33,919 nucleotides of DNA from CAZNGF01 sp964572855 (GTDB lineage: Bacteria; Bipolaricaulota; Bipolaricaulia; RBG-16-55-9; JAJCYT01): NCBI GenBank assembly GCA_964572855.1, contig CAZNGF010000027.1:1-33919 (forward strand), written 5' to 3'. The notes beneath the pieces were generated by a model. It was not told the DNA's origin and made no database searches. It was given only the letters and a program-made list of their open reading frames with translations. A program made the translations under genes and the position numbers. Shown piece by piece: positions 20,708 to 29,800 of this stretch (positions are counted from its first letter, which is position 1; each line of letters opens with the position of its first letter).

Positions 20708-20724
20708 GGGGGGCGGGGCCCCCC
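20708..20724 (+). promoter_or_regulatory. hairpin after the second leader ORF
   Basis: GGGGGGC (20708-20714), GGG, GCCCCCC (20718-20724); the loop starts 17 nt after the UGA. A further hairpin CCCCTTC-GAC-GAAGGGG is at 20803-20819. The long leader could act in attenuation. Confidence 0.35.
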
Positions 20725-20976
20725 TTCGAGCCGCTTCCGGCGTTTCGCTAGATCGTCGTTCCGTCCCATCCCACCCACGTGACAGCCGCGGCCGAACGCG
20801 CGCCCCTTCGACGAAGGGGGGGGCATGCGGTCTGTGATCCCTGCCTGGGGGCCAGTTGGCCCTCGACCCGGCTTGCCCCGCTGCGCGCCGCCGTGCGAAG
20901 GCGGCTGGCCGTGACCGTCCTCCCGAGCTCAGTTGAGGTTCCGCCATCACACAAGCGAGCGACAAGGAGGACGTCA

Positions 20977-22155
20977 ATGCAAGCCAACGGGAAAGGGATG
21001 AAGCGCCGCACCTTTATCAAGGGCGTGGCCGGCGCCGGCGCGCTGCTGGGCACCTCGCCGCTGTGGGCCAAGCCGGTTTCCGTGCTGGGCCAGACCCCGA
21101 TCGCGCGCGTGGGCTGGGTGAAGCAGGACCACCACACCGCGCTGTTCGTGGCCGCGGTCGAGTGGGAGTTCATGCGCGAGGCCTACGACATCTACCTCGA
21201 GCCCGTGCGCGACCGCCGGCTCTATCATTTGATCGAAAACGGCGAGACCATCGCCGAGATCGAGCTGTTCGAGACGCTGGGGGCCTCCAACATGCCCAAG
21301 AACATGGCCCAGGGCCAGTTCGAGTTCGGCCTCGGGGGGCACCCGGCCGTGACCTTCTTCGTGGACCAGGGCGCGCCGCTGCGCATCACCTCGCCGCTGC
21401 ACTCCGAGGGCGCCGCGTTCAGCGTCAGGCCGGACTTCCCGGCCGACAGCTGGGACGCGTTCGTGGAGGTCGCGCGCAACGCCGAGGAGCAGATCCGCAT
21501 CGGCTACAAGAGCCCGGCGGCCGTGCACCCGCTCATCACGCAACGCGCCCTGCAGTACGAGGGAATCGACTTCACCGAGGACGCCTCCAACACCTCCGCC
21601 CAGGTGCTCATGATCAACTTGAAGGGGGAGGGTAACCTCATCCCGGGGTTGCAGAGCGACATCATCGACGGGTTCGTCGTCAACCAGCCGACCCCGGCGC
21701 TGGCCGAGTTCAACGGCGTGGGCAAAACAGTGGCCAAGCTGCAGGAGCTGCCCCCGCCGGGCTGGTGGGCGGGCCACCCTTGCTGCATCACCTCGGCGCG
21801 GGACGACTTCATCGCAGACCATTTCGAGGTGGGCGTCAAGTTGATGGAAGTGCTGACGCTGGCCACGGACTTCATCAACAGCGATCTCGACCGGGCGATC
21901 GAGATCGCTTCCGACTGGCTGAGCACGCCGCTGGAGGTCGAACGCATCTCGATGCCCACCTCGGAGTACAGCGTCGAGCCCACCCAGCAGTGGTTCAACG
22001 CCGGCCACACCTGGTTTCAAGCCATGAAGGACGTCGGCAAGATCACCCAGCTGTTGCTGGACAAGAGCCCCGAGCAGGCGGACGCGCTCGTCTACAACTT
22101 CTCGATGCTCGAACAGGCATTTGCGAACCTGGAGGCCAAGGGCTTCCGCGGCTAA
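20977..22155 (+). CDS. Tat-exported ABC substrate-binding protein (NMT1/TauA-like)
   Basis: A 392-residue precursor whose N-terminus KGMKRRTFIKGVAGAGALLG is a twin-arginine signal, so it is exported folded and possibly with a cofactor. The mature part has the two-lobe pattern of nitrate/sulfonate/taurine binding proteins (WEFMREAYDIYLE, GGHPAVTFFVDQGAPLRI, GLQSDIIDGFVVNQPTPA). It is the likely partner of the permease/ATPase at 17660-19338. AAGGAGG precedes ATG 20977. Ligand unknown; the PCCITS segment with two adjacent Cys is notable. Same direction and control as the following two genes. Confidence 0.83.
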   Translation: MQANGKGMKRRTFIKGVAGAGALLGTSPLWAKPVSVLGQTPIARVGWVKQDHHTALFVAAVEWEFMREAYDIYLEPVRDRRLYHLIENGETIAEIELFETLGASNMPKNMAQGQFEFGLGGHPAVTFFVDQGAPLRITSPLHSEGAAFSVRPDFPADSWDAFVEVARNAEEQIRIGYKSPAAVHPLITQRALQYEGIDFTEDASNTSAQVLMINLKGEGNLIPGLQSDIIDGFVVNQPTPALAEFNGVGKTVAKLQELPPPGWWAGHPCCITSARDDFIADHFEVGVKLMEVLTLATDFINSDLDRAIEIASDWLSTPLEVERISMPTSEYSVEPTQQWFNAGHTWFQAMKDVGKITQLLLDKSPEQADALVYNFSMLEQAFANLEAKGFRG

Positions 22156-22216
22156 ACGCATCACGGGGCGCCCGTCCCGCGCGGGCCGGGCGCCCACTCC
22201 TTTGAGGAGGGCAGGC

Positions 22217-23122
22217 ATGAGCCAATCCCAAGCGGCCGCAAGCCTCGACGCGCTCGCGGGCCCGTATCGCGGATACGGCCTGGCGCTGTTCGTCGACGAG
22301 CGGGGCGACTCCGACGAGTTCATCGTCTACATGGAGGAGACCACCATCCCCGGCATCGGGGAAGGGCACGCGCCCGACGACCCGCACGAGCCCGAGGACT
22401 ACGCCATCCACCTGCTGGCCGACGACGGGACCCCGACGCCCGTGGGCCGCGCCCACCCGGACGTCTGTTGCGGCCACGCCGACGAGCTCGAACCGGGCGA
22501 CGACCCGCACGACGGCAAGCTGGTCTTCAACTACGAGCACCCCGACGGGGCCAACCTGCTGGCCCGCTTCAGCGGCGTGCGGCTGACCCACGACGGGCAG
22601 GTGGCCTTCGAGGACCGGCTCAACGCCAGCTCGCTGCCCGCGCTGCGCGCCCTGCTGGTGCGCGACCCGGCGGCCGGATACCCGGGCTGGGCCGTGCGGC
22701 TCAAGGACCAGGCCGCGCGCTTGAGCGCGCTGGCCGACGAGGTGGAGGCGGGCGGCGCGTCCGCGCTCGCAGCGCGCGCGCCCGAGGTCTTTGCGCTCAT
22801 CGCCGCGCCGGAGGACGACCGGGGCGTGTACCGCGCGCTCTCACGGGCGCTCGAGAGCGCGCGCCGCGCCGCCGCGCCCGCCGACGTGAAGCCCTCGATC
22901 CCGCTGCGGTTCAAAGAGATCGAAGCCAACTACGACGCCGTCTCGCAAAAGGTCTACCGCGCCGCCTACGAGGCCTGGAACGCCGCCGAGCTCGGCGTCG
23001 ACGCGCGCGTCCTTGGGAACGCCGTTCGGGCCACGCGGGCGCTGTCGTCGCAACTGGTCGCGTTCTACAAGCTGTGCCAGCAGATGGGTTGGCTGGCGCC
23101 GTCGATCCCGCTATCGCGTTGA
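22217..23122 (+). CDS. protein of unknown function, 301 aa
   Basis: No family recognised. It has no signal peptide or membrane segment, so it is probably cytoplasmic. The N-terminal half (10-150) is a mixed alpha/beta, acidic domain with a HPDVCCGHADELE segment (about 86-98) that could bind a metal; the C-terminal half is helical (LRFKEIEANYDAVSQKVYRAAYEAW begins near 232). Its place between an ABC binding protein and a thioredoxin-like protein suggests handling of the imported compound. GGAGGGCAGGC precedes ATG 22217; the next gene follows 12 nt later. Confidence 0.75.
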   Translation: MSQSQAAASLDALAGPYRGYGLALFVDERGDSDEFIVYMEETTIPGIGEGHAPDDPHEPEDYAIHLLADDGTPTPVGRAHPDVCCGHADELEPGDDPHDGKLVFNYEHPDGANLLARFSGVRLTHDGQVAFEDRLNASSLPALRALLVRDPAAGYPGWAVRLKDQAARLSALADEVEAGGASALAARAPEVFALIAAPEDDRGVYRALSRALESARRAAAPADVKPSIPLRFKEIEANYDAVSQKVYRAAYEAWNAAELGVDARVLGNAVRATRALSSQLVAFYKLCQQMGWLAPSIPLSR

Positions 23123-23134
23123 AGGGAGAAAACC

Positions 23135-23686
23135 ATGCGCACACGCGTGTTAATCGGCCTGGCGGCCGCCGTCCTGCTGGCGCTGGCCGGGGTCGGATTC
23201 TGGTGGGCTCAGGGGGGCGACGCGCCCGAGGCGCCCCGCGCCGACGAGCCGGAACAAGAACGGAACCTGGGGTCCGCGCCCGAGGTGCGCTTCACCGACG
23301 TGCGACACGCCACCTGGACGCTGGCCGATCTGCTGGACCGGCCCACCGTGATCTCGTTCGTCGCGCTCTGGTGCGGGACGTGCGAGCTGGAGGTCGAGGA
23401 GTTCAAGCAGGTGCAGTCGGCCCACCCGGGCCAATACAACTTCCTGCTGGTCGACGTCGACACCCAGCAGGACTCGGTGGCCGCGCTGCGCGTCTTCGCC
23501 GACGAACACGAGAACGAGGACTTCCTGTTCGTGTTCGACGAGGGCGAGACGTTGCAGACGGCCTTCGGCGTCAAGCAGCTCCAGACCACGGTCGTGGTGG
23601 ACACCGACGGCCGCATCGTCCACCGCGACGACGTCGTGACCGAGCGGGCCGAGTTGGAGGCCGTGCTGGCCGGGTTGAAGCCATGA
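23135..23686 (+). CDS. membrane-anchored thioredoxin-like protein (TlpA/AhpC-TSA type)
   Basis: 183 residues. An uncleaved or signal-type N-terminal helix (5-25) is followed by an acidic linker and a thioredoxin fold with the redox motif WCGTC (about 79-83) after VISFVAL; the cis-Pro region appears as QLQTTVVVD, where Thr replaces the usual Pro. It should sit outside the membrane as a disulfide reductase or oxidase. The missing cis-Pro is unusual for the family. Likely co-transcribed with the binding protein and the 301-residue protein. Confidence 0.8.
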   Translation: MRTRVLIGLAAAVLLALAGVGFWWAQGGDAPEAPRADEPEQERNLGSAPEVRFTDVRHATWTLADLLDRPTVISFVALWCGTCELEVEEFKQVQSAHPGQYNFLLVDVDTQQDSVAALRVFADEHENEDFLFVFDEGETLQTAFGVKQLQTTVVVDTDGRIVHRDDVVTERAELEAVLAGLKP

Positions 23687-24004
23687 TGATCCAGCGCCGG
23701 CCCCGCAGCGCCGCGAGCCCGCGGCCACCCGAGGTGGCGCTGGCGCCCCTCGTCGTGCGGAGCCAGGGAAGGAGAGGATCGTGCGCCAAAGTGTGATCCG
23801 CCTCCCGGGGGTCGTCGACCTCCCGCTAGCAACCGACGTCGATCCCGACAGACCCGCATCCCAATGGATTCGTCTGCCGTGGGGGCTCTGTCCTTCGAGC
23901 GCGCTTGCAAGCCACCCGCCATTTCAACAGGGGGACGCGCCTAAGCCGGTTGGCAACCGGAATGGACCAAGCTCTATCAACCAGACAACACAAGGAGAAC
24001 GCAC
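23687..24004 (+). other. intergenic leader with possible short ORF
   Basis: No confident gene. A GTG at 23781 with AAGGAGAGG upstream opens a frame of 87 codons (to 24044), but its composition is not protein-like and it overlaps the next ATG. A hairpin CCGGTT-GGC-AACCGG lies at about 23947-23961. No FNR-like site is visible here, so the downstream genes may depend on read-through from the binding-protein operon or on another promoter. Confidence 0.3.
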
Positions 24005-24073
24005 ATGGCACGTAGACCCATTCGTTACGCAATGTTGCCGCTAGGGCCCATCGAGCTGGGGGGGCAGGAATGA
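24005..24073 (+). CDS. 22-codon ORF translationally coupled to the methyltransferase
   Basis: AAGGAGAACG precedes ATG 24005. The frame encodes MARRPIRYAMLPLGPIELGG plus two residues and its TGA overlaps the ATG of the methyltransferase (AATGA) in the first copy of the duplicated edge. It may be a leader peptide. No family recognised. Confidence 0.35.
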   Translation: MARRPIRYAMLPLGPIELGGQE

Positions 24074-24241
24074 CCCTGCGGACATCNNNNNNNNNNNNNN
24101 NNNNNNNNNNNNNNNNNNNNNNNNNNNNNNNNNNNNNNNNNNNNNNNNNNNNNNNNNNNNNNNNNNNNNNNNNNNNNNNNNNNNNNATGTTGCCGCTAGG
24201 GCCCATCGAGCTGGGGGGGCAGGAATGACCCTGCGGACATC
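24032..24241. other. scaffold gap flanked by a 55-bp exact duplicate
   Basis: Bases 24032-24086 are repeated exactly at 24187-24241, on each side of 100 N (24087-24186). This is the signature of two contigs that overlap by a k-mer length and were scaffolded without merging. The real sequence probably has one copy and no gap, that is, it is 155 bp shorter here and the methyltransferase is intact. Confidence 0.85.
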
Positions 24242-25028
24242 GTTCACCTTGGAAGACGTTCAGGCCGTCTACGACGGCGCGGGCGGGCAGCTCTGGGAGC
24301 TGGTGATGGGCGAGCAGATCCACTCCGGTGGCCCCGAGATGACCGATTACCTGGCGGCCAAGGCCGGCTTGCGGGCGGGCATGCGCGTGCTCGACGTCTG
24401 CAGCGCGCTGGGCGGGCCGGCACGCCAACTGGCTCAAGGGTACGACGTGAGCGTGGTCGGCATCGACGCCACCGCGACCATGGTCGACGAGGCGGTCAAG
24501 CGGGCGGAGCGGGCGGGCTTGAACGGCCGGGTCGAATTCGTGCGGGGGGACGCGCTTTCGCTGCCCTTCGAGGTCGAAAGCTTCGACGTCGTTTGGGGCC
24601 AGGAGGCGTGGTGCTACGTCACCGACAAGGACCAGTTGGTCCGCGAGGCCGCGCGCGTACTCAAGCCCGGCGGCCTGATCGCCTTTACGGACTGGGTCAT
24701 CACCGGCGAGATCAGTGACGCCGAGCTCGAGCCGCTCTACGCCTCGATGAGCTTCCCGTACATGGAGCGGTTCAAGGGCTATCGGTCCCTGTTGGCCAAG
24801 CACGGCTTCGAGCTGCTGGCGGTGGAGGACCAGACCGAGGACTTCGCGCGCTGTTTCGACGATTACGAACGGCGCGTCCACGGCGAGCTGGCGCCCGTGA
24901 TCCAGGAGCGCTTCGGCCCGGAGTTGTTGGCGTTCGCCTCGGACCTGGTGAAGCGTTGGCGGGCGGCCGCGCACGCGCACCAGGTGGGCCGTGGCCTGTT
25001 CGTGGGCCGGAAAAACGCAAATATTTAA
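24225..25028 (+). CDS. SAM-dependent methyltransferase (glycine/sarcosine MT-like)
   Basis: Class I methyltransferase, 267 residues. SAM motif I is VLDVCSALGGPARQLA (about 57-72), the acidic end of strand 2 is GIDATATMVDEA, motif post-I/II FVRGDALSLPF, and motif IV/V VWGQEAWCYV, LKPGGLIAFTDW. It resembles sarcosine/dimethylglycine and phosphoethanolamine methyltransferases more than others, so an amine substrate is possible. The start is the ATG at 24225 after GGGGGGCAGGA. It heads a run of genes including the Cys DUF4242 protein and a polyamine-type transporter. Confidence 0.85.
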   Translation: MTLRTSFTLEDVQAVYDGAGGQLWELVMGEQIHSGGPEMTDYLAAKAGLRAGMRVLDVCSALGGPARQLAQGYDVSVVGIDATATMVDEAVKRAERAGLNGRVEFVRGDALSLPFEVESFDVVWGQEAWCYVTDKDQLVREAARVLKPGGLIAFTDWVITGEISDAELEPLYASMSFPYMERFKGYRSLLAKHGFELLAVEDQTEDFARCFDDYERRVHGELAPVIQERFGPELLAFASDLVKRWRAAAHAHQVGRGLFVGRKNANI

Positions 25029-25044
25029 TGCAAAAGGGGGACCA

Positions 25045-25293
25045 ATGCCCAAATACATGATCACGTGCAAGCCGATGGCCGACGAGGACATCAAGAAGAA
25101 CTGCGAGGTCGTGCTGGGGAACGCCCAAGGGACCCAGCTTGCGATGGACCGGGCTTACGTCTCGGAAGAAAACCGCATCCACTGCATCTGGAACGCGCCC
25201 AAGCGCGCCGAGGTCGAAGCGCTCTTCGAGCGCAGCCAGGTGCCGACCGAATCCATCGTCGAGGTCGAGGAGTATGCGGGCTCACTGGATTGA
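25045..25293 (+). CDS. DUF4242-like small protein, cysteine paralogue
   Basis: 82 residues, starting MPKYMITCKPMADEDIKKNC with Cys at 8, 20 and 47. Cys20 sits exactly where the protein at 16997 has an in-frame UGA. The second half (YVSEENRIHCIWNAPKRAEV, VEEY) fits the DUF4242 ferredoxin-like fold. AAAAGGGGG precedes ATG 25045. It lies between a methyltransferase and a transporter gene, so it may act on the same substrate, or bind a metal for the corrinoid system. Function is unknown. Confidence 0.82.
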   Translation: MPKYMITCKPMADEDIKKNCEVVLGNAQGTQLAMDRAYVSEENRIHCIWNAPKRAEVEALFERSQVPTESIVEVEEYAGSLD

Positions 25294-25361
25294 GCGACGA
25301 ATGAGAAAGGGAGAACTTGCAAGAATGGGGTCGCAACCACACGGAAGAAAGGAAAGATTCT

Positions 25362-26468
25362 ATGCCGAGCAACCCCTTTAACCGACGTCAGTTCCTGAAG
25401 TACGCCGGCGCGGCGGGCGCCTGCGCCCTGGGCGGCTCGCTGTGGAACGCGCGCGCCGTGCGCGGCCAGTTCGCGGGCAAGCGGCTGCGCGTGGTGGGCT
25501 GGTCCGGCCCGTACGCAGAGGACATCCAGCGCGTGTTCGGCGATTCGTTTGAGGCCAAGTTCGGCGCCAAGGTCGAGGTGCGCGGCGGCTGGATCGAGAT
25601 GGTGGATCAGATCATCGCGGCCCCGGCCGACGACCCGCCCTTCGACGTGACCGTGACCGAGGGCCAGCTCATGATCCGCGGCATCCAGGAGGACGTCTGG
25701 CTCCCGATTCGCTACGAAAACGTGCCCAACGCCGAGGACGTGTTCCCGATCTACTACGAGTGGGACGGAATCGACTCGCGCGACACGAAGTGGGGGGCGC
25801 CGTTTGGCTACGGACACGAGCTGATCGGCTACAACAGGGAGCGTATTCCCTTCACGCCCACCTCGTGGAGCGATTTCTGGCGGCCCGAGGTGCAGGGCAC
25901 GATTGCCATGGACGCCGGCTACTGGAATTTTGCGATTGCCGTGCCGGCCTTCCATCTGGACTTGGCGCCGGGGATCGACGAGGTCTACAGCGACGCAGGG
26001 CTCGATGCGATCATGGCCGCGCTCAACGAGCTGGACATCCCGCTCTGGTACGGCGGCGGCGCCGAGTGCGTGGCCGCGCTCGAGCGGGGGGACGTGGACT
26101 TCGCCGAGACCTACTTCCAGGACATCGGCACGCTGAGCGAACGGGACGACCGCTTCGGCTTCGTAATCCCCCAGGAGGGGATCATGGGCTACGTCGACTA
26201 CTACAACGTCGTGCGCGGCACCAAGGAGCGGGAGCTGGCCGAGGCCTTCATCAACCACTTGCTGGATCCGGAATTCCAGTCGGAATTCTCCAGGATTCAG
26301 TACTACTGGTTGTCCAACACCAAGACCGAGATCGATCCTAACAAGCCCTACATCCCGGCGACCAACGAGGCGATTGCAAACACCGCGGGCGTCTACAACC
26401 AGGACTACCTGGTGCCCAATTGGTCGGCAATCGAGCAACGGCTCAAGCGGGAAGTCTGGAACCGATAG
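25362..26468 (+). CDS. potD: Tat-exported spermidine/putrescine-type binding protein
   Basis: 368-residue precursor with a twin-arginine signal NRRQFLKYAGAAGACALGG. The mature domain follows the PotD/bacterial extracellular binding fold (KRLRVVGWSGPYAEDIQRVF start, ADDPPFDVTVTEGQ, GYGHELIGYNRERI, VDFAETYFQDI). ATG 25362 is preferred (AAAGGAAAG upstream). It is the first gene of a complete PotDABC-like transporter. Polyamine-type systems also carry betaines, opines or phosphonates; with amine-type methyltransferases around it, a methylated amine is a possible ligand. The symbol denotes family, not proven substrate. Confidence 0.82.
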   Translation: MPSNPFNRRQFLKYAGAAGACALGGSLWNARAVRGQFAGKRLRVVGWSGPYAEDIQRVFGDSFEAKFGAKVEVRGGWIEMVDQIIAAPADDPPFDVTVTEGQLMIRGIQEDVWLPIRYENVPNAEDVFPIYYEWDGIDSRDTKWGAPFGYGHELIGYNRERIPFTPTSWSDFWRPEVQGTIAMDAGYWNFAIAVPAFHLDLAPGIDEVYSDAGLDAIMAALNELDIPLWYGGGAECVAALERGDVDFAETYFQDIGTLSERDDRFGFVIPQEGIMGYVDYYNVVRGTKERELAEAFINHLLDPEFQSEFSRIQYYWLSNTKTEIDPNKPYIPATNEAIANTAGVYNQDYLVPNWSAIEQRLKREVWNR

Positions 26469-26474
26469 GATATC

Positions 26475-26524
26475 CCCCTCGGCGGGGACTATGGCAACGG
26501 GCGAGTCGCCTCCCCGCCGAGGGG
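26475..26524 (+). promoter_or_regulatory. large intercistronic hairpin between potD and potA
   Basis: CCCCTCGGCGGGGA (26475-26488) and TCCCCGCCGAGGGG (26511-26524) form a perfect 14-bp stem with a 22-nt loop. In binding-protein operons such structures stabilise the upstream mRNA and reduce expression of the transporter genes. Confidence 0.7.
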
Positions 26525-26539
26525 AACACCACGGGGGAC

Positions 26540-27685
<1,146 letters not shown>

Positions 27686-27686
27686 A

Positions 27687-28568
27687 ATGGCCTGCGCGCG
27701 TTCAGCATTGCGCCCTTGGCCTCGCATCCGCTCCGGCGCCGCCCGCTGGCTGCTGTTCCCGGCGCTGGCCTTCACGGCCGCCTTCTTCCTGCTGCCGATG
27801 GCTGGGATGGTGGCGATCAGCTTTCACGAGAGTTCCCCCGAGCGCGTGTATCTGCCGACCTGGTCGGTGGCCAGCTACGTCCGCTTCCTGGGCGATCCGT
27901 GGTACCTGGGCTTGCTCTGGCGCACGGTGCGCTTGGCCGCCGCCGTGACCGCCATCGTGGTGCTGGTGGGGTACCCGCTCTCCTATTGGATCTGGCGCGC
28001 ACGCGGCTGGTCCAAGGCACTGGTCATGGCGGCGGTGCTCGTGCCGCTGTTCACCAACATCATCGCGCGGCTGTACGGCTGGCAGATCGTCCTCTCAAAG
28101 GGCGGTCCGGTCAACTGGCTCCTGGTCGAGCTCGGCTGGCTCGAGCGGCCCGTCCTGATGAACTACAACCTGGCGGCCGTCATGTTGGGGATGGTCCACA
28201 TCGCGCTGCCCTACTTCGTGCTGATCCTGGTGAGCGCGCTGGAGGGAATCGAACCGCGCTGGATCGAGGTGGCGCGCAACCTGGGAGCTGGCCGGCTGCG
28301 CTCGGTGTTCCAGACGATCGTGCCGCTGAGCGCGCCGGGGTTTGCCACCGCCACAGCGGTGGCCTTTGCCTGGGGCATGGGGGCGTACGCCGAGCCCATC
28401 ATCCTGGGCGCGCCCAAGTACTGGACCATGAGCGTCGAGGCCGAACGACAGATCCTGTCCGGGTTCGACTGGCCGTTTGGCACCTCGATCGCCTTCCTGC
28501 TGGTGGCCGCCATGCTACTCTTGATCGGCCTGCTGCTGGCGCTGCTGCGGCACAGGAGGCCCGCATGA
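27687..28568 (+). CDS. potB: spermidine/putrescine-type ABC permease 1
   Basis: 293-residue inner-membrane permease with six predicted transmembrane helices and the EAA loop IEVARNLGAGRLRSVFQTIVP (begins near 193). Pairs with the next gene as a heterodimeric channel. ATG 27687 is 1 nt after the potA stop; its own stop overlaps the next ATG (ATGA). Confidence 0.9.
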   Translation: MACARSALRPWPRIRSGAARWLLFPALAFTAAFFLLPMAGMVAISFHESSPERVYLPTWSVASYVRFLGDPWYLGLLWRTVRLAAAVTAIVVLVGYPLSYWIWRARGWSKALVMAAVLVPLFTNIIARLYGWQIVLSKGGPVNWLLVELGWLERPVLMNYNLAAVMLGMVHIALPYFVLILVSALEGIEPRWIEVARNLGAGRLRSVFQTIVPLSAPGFATATAVAFAWGMGAYAEPIILGAPKYWTMSVEAERQILSGFDWPFGTSIAFLLVAAMLLLIGLLLALLRHRRPA

Positions 28569-29365
28569 AGCGGTTCGACGGCTGGGGCTGGGGGCTGCGC
28601 CTGCTGTGCGGCGGCGTGGTCGCCTACCTGCTGGCGCCCATTTTGATCGTGGTCGTGACCTCGTTCACGGATGGCAACTACATCTCGTTCCCGCCTCGGG
28701 CCCCGCTGGGGCTCAAGTGGTACGGGGCGTTCTTCGAGTCGGGTCGGTACCTGGACGCTTTTCTCAACAGCCTGATCGTGGGCGGCCTCACGACGCTGCT
28801 GGCTCTTGGGGTCGGGGTCCCGGCCGCGCTGGGCTACGTGCAGCGGCGTTTCCGGGGCCGGACCCTGGTTTACTACTTGATCCTCGTGCCGTTCCTCATG
28901 CCGGCCATCATCCTGGGCATCGGGCTGCTGGTGAGCCTGGGCTCGGTGGGCTGGCACGGCACCTACCTGGGGCTTGTGATCGGGCACAGCCTGTGGGCCG
29001 CGCCGCTCGTGTTCCTCATCATGGTCGCCGTACTGGAGGGATTGGACCCGGCGCTGGCCGGCAGCGCCATGAACCTGGGCGCTGGCCCGGTGCGCACCTT
29101 TTTCGAGGTCACGCTCCCGCTGGCCCGGCCCGGCGTGCTGGCCAGTGCCTTGCTGGCGTTTGTGGTATCCTTCCACGAGTTCGGCATGGCGCTGTTCCTG
29201 TCCTCCCCCTCGACCCAGACCCTGCCCGTGGTCATCTGGACCTCGCTGCGCTTCGAGGTGCGCCCCGTGATCGCGGCCATCGACACGCTCATGATCGCGA
29301 CGGTCCTGATCGCGCTCGGGATCGCCGCCAAGCTGATCGGAATCCGTCGCATCCGGATCGGGTGA
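28565..29365 (+). CDS. potC: spermidine/putrescine-type ABC permease 2
   Basis: 266 residues, six transmembrane helices, EAA loop AGSAMNLGAGPVRTFFEVTLP (begins near 174). Second half of the PotBC permease. Start overlaps the stop of the preceding gene by 4 nt, implying coupled translation. Confidence 0.9.
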   Translation: MKRFDGWGWGLRLLCGGVVAYLLAPILIVVVTSFTDGNYISFPPRAPLGLKWYGAFFESGRYLDAFLNSLIVGGLTTLLALGVGVPAALGYVQRRFRGRTLVYYLILVPFLMPAIILGIGLLVSLGSVGWHGTYLGLVIGHSLWAAPLVFLIMVAVLEGLDPALAGSAMNLGAGPVRTFFEVTLPLARPGVLASALLAFVVSFHEFGMALFLSSPSTQTLPVVIWTSLRFEVRPVIAAIDTLMIATVLIALGIAAKLIGIRRIRIG

Positions 29366-29369
29366 TGGC

Positions 29370-29789
29370 ATGAACTACGTGATTTCCTCGCTGCTGGTCG
29401 TGTTGACCTGGGGACTCTGGAGCCTGGGAGCCAAGTGGACCGCCCGCTCCGGAAACGGGGGGCACGTGGCGCTCATGTCGTGCCTGGGGGCACTGGCCTT
29501 CCTCGTGCTCTGGAGCGCCTGGGAGCGCGTCGGCGGCGGCCGGAGTCCGTTTGCCATCGGCGCGGCCTCGGGCCTGTCGTTCGCCTTTGGGATCGGGCTG
29601 GGCGCCGGCTTGCTGTTCTTCTACCGCGCACTGGAGACCGGACCGGCCTCGGTGGTCGTGCCGCTCACCGCGCTCTACGTCCTGATCCCCGCGCTGGTCG
29701 GATTGGCCTTCCTGGGGGAGTCCCCGACGGCGCCCAGGGTGTTGGGCATCGTTTTTGCGGTGCTGGCGGTCGTGTTCTTGAGCCGTTGA
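29370..29789 (+). CDS. small EamA/DMT-type membrane protein
   Basis: 139 residues with four to five transmembrane segments and one EamA domain (TWGLWSLGAKWTARSGNGG, ALETGPASVVVPLTALYVLIPAL, LGESPTAPRVLGIVFAVLAV). Standard DMT transporters have two such domains, so this half-size protein must dimerise. It lies 4 nt after potC and 11 nt before the corrinoid protein gene, tying transport to methyl metabolism. It could export the product of the pathway. Substrate unknown. Confidence 0.82.
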   Translation: MNYVISSLLVVLTWGLWSLGAKWTARSGNGGHVALMSCLGALAFLVLWSAWERVGGGRSPFAIGAASGLSFAFGIGLGAGLLFFYRALETGPASVVVPLTALYVLIPALVGLAFLGESPTAPRVLGIVFAVLAVVFLSR

Positions 29790-29800
29790 AAGGAGTTCTC

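Noticed and set aside
20803..20819. Pairing of the small RNA's GAAGGGG stem with the CCCCTTC hairpin of the binding-protein leader
   Set aside because: Complementarity is about 10 bp with a bulge, both segments are already in strong hairpins, and such matches are expected by chance at this GC content.
23781..24044. 87-codon GTG ORF with a good Shine-Dalgarno
   Set aside because: Low-complexity, unlike proteins of the neighbours, and it overlaps a better-supported ATG at 24005; kept only as a note on the intergenic region.
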